A DNA stretch of 13,419 nt from Larix sibirica (taxonomy: Eukaryota; Streptophyta; Pinopsida; Pinales; Pinaceae). The notes under the pieces are model-generated. The model had not been told where the DNA came from. It did not search any database and saw only the letters and a list, made by a program, of their open reading frames with translations. The position numbers and the translations under genes were made by a program. Below, piece after piece: positions 8,508 through 13,419 of the stretch. Each line of letters begins with the position of its first letter. The stretch's first letter is position 1. The stretch is from positions 161,629 through 175,047 of the forward strand of contig NWUY0300004728.1 of NCBI GenBank assembly GCA_004151065.3, written 5' to 3'.

Positions 8508-9302
8508 TGTTGGATTCAGACCCTCCGTCTAAAAAAAGGTTTTGATAATCATTAGATAAAGATGCTGAATTGGTGTTCCTGAATAGTAACACCACCTTGC
8601 TTTTCGATCCATGGCCCTGAACCTTCATCCGATTGCAAGCCTTTTTTAGATAGAATATCGGCATCCCTGTTGAGTTCTCTTTAGACATGTTCAATGCAAT
8701 TTGAGTTAAATACCAGTGTTGCAAACATCGGCGATATATTGCCAACGTTGGGATATCTCGCGATGCTCTCAGGTTGACGATATTATTGCTGGAAAATCAC
8801 CATTTTGAAAATATCGATAAAATATCTTCAAAAATCGAAAAAAATTGACAAAATATCTACTGAGTCAGGAGATTTTGGATATTTTTTGGAATTTTCCCCT
8901 CAGTTTGAAGAGGGGAAAGCAAGTGATTGAGAACAAAGGGGTTATTCACTGTTACATCTCCCTATAAAAGCGCTAGAGAGAGGGGGGTTGCTTTAGATGT
9001 TTACAAAATGGAAAAAAATTGAATATTTTTGTATTTTTTGAAGTTTACCAATATTTCACCGATGTTGTGGATAAGTTGTTTTCCGGACCCTCTTTGATAT
9101 TTTCACCGACACGATGTTTGCAACATTGGTTTAAGCTTATGTTATAATTAAGGGGTTAGGAATTGGGTGTTACATATCTGAGATAGTGGTGCCTCTCACC
9201 TTATGTATTATGACACTACACCATTGAGTAACATCATCCAAGTACACTTTCTCTCTTTTATGCATTCGTTATATTCTTTTGTGTTTGCATGAATCTATGC
9301 CA
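8508..9302 (+). mobile_element. Possible 5' LTR of the copia relic (with nested insertion)
   Basis: TGTTGG at 8508 is a canonical Ty1-copia LTR start. ATGCCA at 9297-9302 gives the CA end immediately before the primer-binding-site-like 12-mer. The TTT/TCT-rich sequence just before it (9249-9290) is typical of U5. Removing the hAT-like element at 8714-9128 leaves roughly 380 bp, a reasonable copia LTR length. No second LTR is in the window to confirm the boundaries, so the left end is a guess. Confidence 0.36.
8714..9128. mobile_element. ATATCG-rich hAT-like miniature element with terminal inverted repeats
   Basis: Left terminus CAGTGTTGCAAACATCG (8714-8730) and right terminus CGATGTTTGCAACATTG (9112-9128) are 17-bp inverted repeats with one mismatch. 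The body repeats ATATCG-type motifs in both orientations (GGCGATATATTGCC, GATATCTCGCGAT, AAAATATCGATAAAATATC, ATATTTCACCGATG, GATATTTTCACCGAC). It is 415 bp long with no open frame of note, hence non-autonomous. The CAGTG...CATTG ends fit the hAT superfamily. The flanks (GTTAAATAC and GTTTAAGC) are only loosely alike, so the expected 8-bp target duplication is eroded or absent. Confidence 0.75.
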
Positions 9303-9314
9303 TGGCATCAAAGC
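9303..9314 (+). other. Primer-binding-site-like sequence (initiator tRNA-Met type)
   Basis: TGGCATCAAAGC differs at two positions from TGGTATCAGAGC, the primer-binding site complementary to the 3' end of initiator tRNA-Met that is typical of plant Ty1-copia elements. It lies directly after a CA dinucleotide, where the LTR should end, and upstream of copia pol sequence in the same orientation. Confidence 0.5.
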
Positions 9315-9443
9315 ATGAAGAAGGAATCAAAGGAGCACATTGAAGGAATCTGAGGGACATTGAGAGGTATACAGAAGTTGTCAAGGCACTATGATGCAAA
9401 AAGAGGGAAATGTGGGGGAAATCCACACAAAAGAAATTAATAT
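9315..9443 (+). other. Leader of the copia relic, purine-rich tract
   Basis: Between the primer-binding-like site and the fold-back lies a purine-rich leader. AAAAAGAGGGAAA at 9396-9408 followed by TGTGGGGGAAATCCACAC looks like a polypurine tract followed by an LTR start. If so, a second LTR could begin here. I could not match the sequence after it to the proposed 5' LTR, so I leave this open. Confidence 0.25.
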
Positions 9444-9567
9444 AAGTGATGTATTATTTTAAATAAAGAACTATATAATACATCACTTCCAAGTGATCTT
9501 GGAGAATCCACAGTTTCCATGTTACGAGGTCACCTGGAAACTGTGGATTCTACGAGATCACCTGGAA
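9444..9567. repeat. Double fold-back with two 17-nt loops
   Basis: AAGTGATGTATTAT (9444-9457) is a perfect inverted repeat of 9475-9488 across a 17-nt loop. It is followed directly by a longer arm, 9487-9518, pairing with 9536-9567 at 29 of 32 positions, again across 17 nt; the inner 16 pairs (9503-9518 with 9536-9551) are perfect. Two direct repeats are superimposed: AAAGAACTATATA at 9465 and 9566, and ACGAG[G/A]TCACCTGGAAA at 9524 and 9552. It could be a small fold-back insertion or a structured retroelement leader. No conserved RNA family is recognised. Confidence 0.78.
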
Positions 9568-10859
9568 AGAACTATATATTCAATACTTCCTAAGTTAACT
9601 TTAGGAAAGGGAATACATTTAAATTGATTAGTTGTAAGCAGATTACAAAGAGAGAGAAAATAGCCACAGAAGATAGATTTTATTTACAGATAAACTATGA
9701 CCGTTGATGCAGATTTAGTTGCTTGTAGGTACAAATTACAAAGTTGCTAGACTCAACTAGGAGAATGACTGAACATGACTGAAGAGTAAGAGTTAACTTG
9801 AACTCGTGAAAAACATGTGCTTAACAACAAAAATTAATTTCTTTGAAATTCATATTGGATGATCCAAAAATGATGGTTCAAGAGTACATTACACAGTGAA
9901 TTCAACATTACAGAGTTCACCATTAGGCATTGACAGTTCATGAATGATAAATCAGACTTAGTACATGGTCCCATAACTTCGTTGTTAAAGGGTCAAGGAT
10001 TGGACAGATTCTTGGTAGCTGGTTTGCAGCAGGTACATCTAGAGGACGTATCACATTCATATCATTGTATCAGTGGGACAGGTTTTCAGTTAGGAGCAAG
10101 GTCCCTATACTTTATTTCGGCATTTATAGCAGGGATGGGAGGTCAAAGACTCCTAAACGGTATGGTCAGATTTTTGAGATTTCACATTCTTGATTTTCAA
10201 GATTCACTTTCTTGAAAATTTTCTGTTTCTTGAAAAGTCGTCTTTCTTGGAATCTGATCGAACAATGTACATTTGATGATGGGTGTATAAAGATGTGCTT
10301 ATATAGTTCAAATTTGAGATAGATTGGAGAGGGTCAAAATTTTGTCTATTTTTAGCCTCTAGTAAAAAGTTGCTTTCTCCCCAAGCGATCTTTTGGGTCT
10401 TGGTTGAATGTCAAAGTAATTATGTTTTTGGATACCCAATTTGGAGAATTGCTCATGGTTCAAATTTTAGCAAAATCCAAAACTAAAATTTTTGGTCTAT
10501 TTTTAGCCTCAAGATTTTTAGGATGTCATCATATTTTTGAGGACCTGGTATGGCATACAGTTAGTTTCAAGGTCAAAATTTCACGTCATTCTGAGAAATT
10601 TCATCTTTGGTCAGTTTTATGGGGTCCTAACTGGGGCCATACAACCCAAAAAGGAGCAGCCAATTTTGTCGAGCACAAAGAAGATATTTGTGTTTATAGC
10701 ATTAAAGAAGGGTGTGAAGGGTGGTAAGTTTGTTGATTAACATACTAATTTCGATGCCTCTAGAGTCTTCACACGATTAACTACAGTGATTGCTTCATTA
10801 ACTTGGTAGAAGATAAACCCAGATGTGATCCACTTTATTTTTAATGATCAGGAGAATTA
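9568..10859. other. Non-coding or decayed region where copia gag would lie
   Basis: In an intact copia element this interval would hold gag. I find no gag core or CCHC zinc knuckle. Open frames at 9940-10215 and 10404-10727 give peptides with no recognisable motif. A 20-21-bp sequence ending TATTTTTAGCCTC is repeated at 10340-10359 and 10490-10510, and a run of TTTCTTGAAAA-like words lies at 10188-10250. The gag may have been replaced by unrelated insertions or have decayed beyond recognition. Confidence 0.35.
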
Positions 10860-11342
10860 CTTTGATGAAGGCAAAGCCAATGTCAAGATAAAGATGACAG
10901 GTAAACAATTGTTGTTTCTGAATGTTTGTTACATTCCTGGTTTGCAGAAACACTTCTTCCTATGAGTGAAATTACAAACCATAGTCTACACTCTGAGATC
11001 ACTTTCTGGGTTGAGAGATTGTTTGTAATATACCATAAAAACCAAGAAAAATATTAGAATTGGAGTGGGGAAGGCCCATACAGGTTGGTTAATGAGGAGG
11101 CAAAATCACACCCCTTGATAGCAAACGATTGAAGAAACAACAGTACATTGTGCCATCAAAGGTATGGTCATATGAATTTTCCATGTTTTTCTTTATTGAT
11201 AAAAGGAAAAATGATGTTTGGTTTTGTAGAGATTCCAGAACAAAAGGAGACATGTGAAGCTTGCTTGGCACAAAACAAATTTGATTGTCCTTCAACGAAG
11301 GCAAAGGCTAGAGCCAAAGGCAACTCTCAATTTAGTAAATGA
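10860..11342 (+). pseudogene. Ty1-copia pol relic: protease-end and GAG-pre-integrase segments
   Basis: At 10921-10962 the plus strand reads NVCYIPGLQKHFFL, matching the family motif V-L/Y-V-P-G-L-K-x-N-L just after the copia protease. A stop follows at 10963-10965, with apparent continuation in a shifted frame. At 11148-11342 a 64-codon frame contains HQRYGHMNF and, further on, CEACLA. These are the H-x4-H and C-x2-C zinc ligands of the GAG-pre-integrase/integrase N-terminal domain. The usual Trp before the first His is Cys. The frame stops at 11340-11342. Such a polyprotein normally matures the capsid and integrates element cDNA; here it is broken by stops and frameshifts. The DSGA protease active site is not recognisable. 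Confidence 0.78.
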
Positions 11343-11357
11343 TAATATATGTGACCA

Positions 11358-11688
11358 ATGTGGACGAGATCCGTTTCTAGTGCCAAGTATTTCTTATTAT
11401 TAGTTGATGATGTTTCCATGAAAAATTGGATATATTTTCCTAAAACAAAAGTCCTAAGTTTTGCTGAGTTTAAGAATTTCAAAGCGATTGTTGAAAGGGA
11501 GTCTAGTAAATGCATTAAAATCTTCCAAACAGATAATGGAGAAGAGTTCTGTTTTAGCAAGTTTGTTGAATTTTGTAAGAGAGGGGAAATTCAGCGTCAA
11601 TTTACTACTCCTTACTCTCCCCAGCAAAATGGAGTCGTTGAAAGGAAGTATCACATGGTTGTAAAGATTGCTAAATGCGTGTTGGAGC
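11358..11688 (+). pseudogene. Ty1-copia integrase catalytic core (interrupted relic)
   Basis: About 110 codons are open and strongly copia-like. Motifs in order are AKYFLLLVDDVS, FKNFKAIVE, TDNGEEF, TTPYSPQQNGVVERK. The second catalytic Asp (codon 11532-11534) and the Glu (11640-11642) are separated by 35 residues, as in DD35E integrases. The first catalytic Asp region, normally SDVCGP just before MWTRS, is collapsed: the plus strand reads TGTGACCAATGTGG, consistent with a loss of about nine bases and a frame change, so the enzyme would be inactive. The coding similarity stops abruptly at 11688, where a hAT-like element is inserted, and resumes at 12191. Confidence 0.88.
11681..11688. repeat. 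Left target-site duplication of hAT-like element 1
   Basis: GTTGGAGC, identical to 12184-12191 on the other side of the element. Eight bases is the hallmark duplication length of hAT transposons. Reading the copia frame from here straight into 12192 preserves the integrase similarity, which confirms the site. Confidence 0.88.
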
Positions 11689-12183
11689 TAATGTTATCAG
11701 AACCAAACTGGAACTGGCTGAACCGGTCGGTCGGTCAGACCAGTTCCAGGGGGTTTCTGGCTGAACACAACCCATCAAATTGAAAATGGGCAGTTCTGTA
11801 CGTAACCAACTGATTCTATAACTGAACCAACTGTTCTGTTCAAAACCAGTTTTCCCAGTCTGAACTGGTCTGTTCCGCACAGTTCTGTACAGGTGTCCAT
11901 GGGCTCACGAAAATCACTTAAACATAAATTTAAACCTAAAACCTTAAAAGGATAAACCTAACTCTACACTCTTACTTGCTATATACATGAGAAAACTTTG
12001 AATATATGTGTCCAATGGTTTGAATTTGCGTGGATGTACATGAATATATTGTTTTAATCAAAATTTGAATATTTTACATGTTTTTTGGTCAACCAGTCTT
12101 TCTTTCTGATTTTTACTGGTTCCAGTCTGGTTTGGGTAAAGTTCCAGTTCCTGCGGTCAATCGGTCCGGTCCTGATAACACTG
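11689..12183. mobile_element. Non-autonomous hAT-like element 1, AACTGG-rich, inserted in copia integrase
   Basis: A 495-bp insertion between perfect 8-bp duplications. Left end TAATGTTATCAG and right end CTGATAACACTG form inverted repeats; the right end read inward is CAGTGTTATCAG, so the left one has two changes at its tip. Subterminal regions of about 200 and 100 bp repeat AACTGG/CCAGTT and GGTCGG/CCGGTC motifs (for example CCAAACTGGAACTGG and GGTTCCAGTCTGGTTTGG). The middle (about 11910-12090) is AT-rich. There is no transposase; the inserted sequence only extends the copia frame by 32 out-of-family codons to a stop at 11783. It must have been moved by a transposase encoded elsewhere. Confidence 0.88.
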
Positions 12184-12191
12184 GTTGGAGC
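12184..12191. repeat. Right target-site duplication of hAT-like element 1
   Basis: GTTGGAGC, matching 11681-11688 exactly. The following codons (AAG ACC ATA...) continue the copia integrase C-terminal similarity. Confidence 0.88.
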
Positions 12192-12476
12192 ATAAGACCA
12201 TAACAAACAAGTCTTGGGCGGAACCATAATGTATTGGATTTTACTTGCTAAAGAGATCTCCGACAAAGGGAATGCAGAATACTACTCCAAAGGAGGCTTG
12301 ACCAAGCAAAAAGCCTTAAGTTAGTCACTTTAAGATTTTGGTTCTATTGCATATCTTTTGATTACTGAAAAAAATGAAATTAGATGAAAAAAAAATAAGT
12401 TAACATTAAATTGATATAGTGAACAACATAAGGCCTACAGGATGGTAGACATTGCTACTAACAAAGTGGCAAATAG
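12191..12476 (+). pseudogene. Ty1-copia pol relic: integrase C-terminal part and linker
   Basis: After the insertion the copia similarity resumes in the same frame with NKSWAEP (family N-x-F-W-A-E-A) and stops at 12227-12229. In another frame 12242-12298 reads YLLKRSPTKGMQNTTPKEA, the well conserved LNRSPTK/TPxEAW motif, with the usual Trp codon changed to TGA at 12299-12301. Further on VSHFKI, FGSIAYL and YSEQHKAYRMVDIATNKV follow the order of the copia linker, with at least two frameshifts and several stops. The segment ends at a second hAT-like insertion. Non-functional. Confidence 0.85.
12469..12476. repeat. Left target-site duplication of hAT-like element 2
   Basis: GCAAATAG against ACATATAG at 12814-12821, six of eight identical. 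The copia frame running from here directly into 12822 restores the conserved Ser-Arg-Asp motif of the family, which supports this exact junction. Confidence 0.72.
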
Positions 12477-12813
12477 CAATGTTATCAATACTGTCTAACC
12501 AATCCGCAACAGGTCTGTCCAGAGCAGTTCAGAACATAATTTGAGAACCGGATGTCGGTTCTGTCTCAAATTGGTTGCCGAATAGGATTCGAGGACAACA
12601 TGCATTGGGTTCCAATATGGATCAGCAACTAAACCGATTGGTTCAGGGAAAACCAGTTTGGTAGCTTCTGCTCTGGACTGACCCTCAAAAAGCAAGGCCA
12701 CCTGTGTGCCATCATGCCAAAAAAAATGTTCTACAACCCGTTTTTTTGTTCAGTTCTGGTCTTGGTCTGACCCTTGGCCAATGCTGATCTGAGTTCCCAT
12801 CCTGGTAGCAATG
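12477..12813. mobile_element. Non-autonomous hAT-like element 2, AACTGG-related, inserted in copia linker
   Basis: A 337-bp insertion with ends CAATGTTATCA and TGGTAGCAATG (inverted repeats, 8 of 11 positions). It is flanked by a degraded 8-bp duplication. The left tip is nearly the same as that of element 1 (AATGTTATCA). The body shares the AACCGG/CAGTTC/CCAGTT motif style: GAGCAGTTCAGAAC, GAACCGGATGTCGGTTC, GAAAACCAGTTTGG, CAGTTCTGGTCTTGG. It is shorter and more diverged than element 1 and has no coding capacity. Probably the same family but an older insertion. Confidence 0.78.
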
Positions 12814-12821
12814 ACATATAG
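12814..12821. repeat. Right target-site duplication of hAT-like element 2
   Basis: ACATATAG, matching 12469-12476 at six of eight positions. Confidence 0.7.
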
Positions 12822-12960
12822 TAGAGACTTCATAGCTGATCAGCATGCAGGGATGTTTCAGTACGTTTCAGATCTGTTAACAATGGTTCTAGTAGGGCCA
12901 AAAATCAACCACTTTGCATGGTATGGAGATGAAAAAAGAAGGGAAGCCATCTCTGGTTGA
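12822..12960 (+). pseudogene. Ty1-copia pol relic: start of the region after SRD motif
   Basis: The codons that follow the insertion complete a Ser and read Arg-Asp-Phe-Ile, as in the copia motif S-R-D-V-x-F that precedes the reverse-transcriptase linker. The frame stays open for about 40 codons, to a TGA at 12958-12960, but becomes unrecognisable after the motif; copia linkers are poorly conserved. No reverse-transcriptase or RNase H motif is visible before the window end. Confidence 0.6.
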
Positions 12961-13419
12961 TGTACTAAGACAATTCAGCAATGTAATTACTGAAAATGAT
13001 CCCAATCAGGTAGAGCAGCACTGATTTGGAGGGAAGATCAGAGAAAAAAGGCCTAAGTTGGTACTACAGAATTCTTGAGGATGCGCGGTTGGAAGAGTTT
13101 CCTCAACCGAGAGAAGAATGGCCAAGCAAAACATAGAAAAGAGATGGCAAGCAACATGTGTATTTTTCTTTATCTGTTGTTGTTGATGATGAATAGAAGA
13201 AACCCTTTGGGAGGGCAAAACAGCTTACATAGTGAAGCAGGATAGTGCTTCGATGACAGAGCAAAACAAGACCATTGATGTGTTGTACTATCAAGGAGTG
13301 GAAAAAGCGAGTTTAGTGGACAAACCAGACTCCTTTCCAATTGGTGAGTCAATGGATAGATAAGATAAGATAAGATAATTTTATTAAGTCCAACTAATGA
13401 CCACAAAAGTAGGTCAATG
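12961..13419. other. Decayed or unrecognised sequence, GATAA microsatellite near the end
   Basis: This would be the copia linker/reverse-transcriptase approach if the relic continued, but no family motif is seen. (GATAA) is repeated four times at 13359-13378. The minus-strand open frames between 13006 and 13406 overlap one another and have no recognisable motif. Confidence 0.4.

Noticed and set aside
8458-8745. 95-codon minus-strand open frame
   Set aside because: It ends in a Tyr-Ile run translated from an AT microsatellite and runs into the miniature element terminus; I considered a LINE fragment but saw no endonuclease or reverse-transcriptase motif.
9396-9430. Polypurine tract and second LTR start
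   Set aside because: The purine run and TGTGGGGGAAATCC are suggestive, but nothing downstream aligns with the proposed 5' LTR, so no LTR was called.
10061-10080. TGTATCAGTGGGAC as a second primer-binding site
   Set aside because: Only a short stretch resembles the tRNA-Met primer site and there is no LTR end before it.
9940-10215. 91-codon open frame as possible copia gag
   Set aside because: No gag core motif or CCHC zinc knuckle; position is suitable but sequence gives no support.
10404-10727. 107-codon open frame
   Set aside because: It spans a short internal direct repeat and has no recognisable domain; overlaps another frame of similar length.
11671-11880. Minus-strand open frame within the hAT-like element
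   Set aside because: Translation of reiterated AACTGG-type motifs; not a transposase.
13006-13406. Three overlapping minus-strand open frames near the window end
   Set aside because: Mutually overlapping, no motif, probably chance in decayed DNA.
1-13419. CRISPR arrays, prokaryotic operons, organelle genes
   Set aside because: No regular short repeat-spacer pattern, no ribosome-binding-site-linked gene clusters and no plastid or mitochondrial gene sequence are visible.

Overview
The window looks like nuclear DNA of a seed plant, most likely a gymnosperm with long introns such as a conifer. This is inferred from AT-rich non-coding DNA, very sparse coding sequence, plant-type splice sites, and many old, nested plant transposon remnants. 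No bacterial-style gene or operon is present, and no complete gene is visible. The one segment confidently assigned to a host gene is a 110-bp internal exon at 4872-4981. Its peptide matches the conserved segment just after the MATH-proximal region of plant TRAF1a/TRAF1b-type proteins (MATH-domain proteins, MUSE13/MUSE14 in Arabidopsis). A weaker candidate exon lies at 202-299. It has good splice signals and a compatible phase, but I do not recognise its peptide.

Layout. 1-299: sequence ending in the candidate exon. 300-4871: a putative intron of about 4.6 kb. It holds a two-copy 184-bp tandem repeat (1095-1461), two direct copies of a 5S-rRNA-derived module (about 1766-2212), a truncated G-rich CAGTGTT-type transposon end (2213-2327), and a roughly 280-bp tandem repeat with a third diverged copy (3205-4100). 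4872-4981: the TRAF1-like exon. From 4982 to the window end no further exon of that gene is recognised, so the downstream intron would exceed 8 kb. This part holds a 238-bp tandem duplication (5224 onward), two GGGGAC-rich hAT-like remnants (5322-6095 and 7855-8215), and a degenerate Ty1-copia retrotransposon on the plus strand. The copia element has a possible 5' LTR at 8508-9302, a primer-binding-site-like 12-mer at 9303-9314, and broken pol sequence from about 10860 to 12900. Its 3' part lies outside the window or is unrecognisable.

The copia relic is the host of a clear nest. Two short non-autonomous hAT-like elements interrupt its integrase/linker region (11689-12183 and 12477-12813). 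Each is flanked by an 8-bp target duplication (one perfect, one 6/8), and removing each insertion continues the copia reading frame across the empty site. A third hAT-like miniature element (8714-9128, 17-bp terminal inverted repeats) sits in the proposed 5' LTR. The hAT-like elements share CAGTGTT-like termini but carry three different short, reiterated internal motifs (GGGGAC, ATATCG, AACTGG). This recurrent design is the most interesting pattern in the window. A second is the tandem pair of 5S-derived modules. A third is a compact double fold-back at 9444-9567.

Functionally, the transposons appear to be passengers in intronic DNA. Nothing suggests that the elements encode a working protein. 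The copia pol is broken by stops, frameshifts and insertions, and none of the miniature elements has a transposase.
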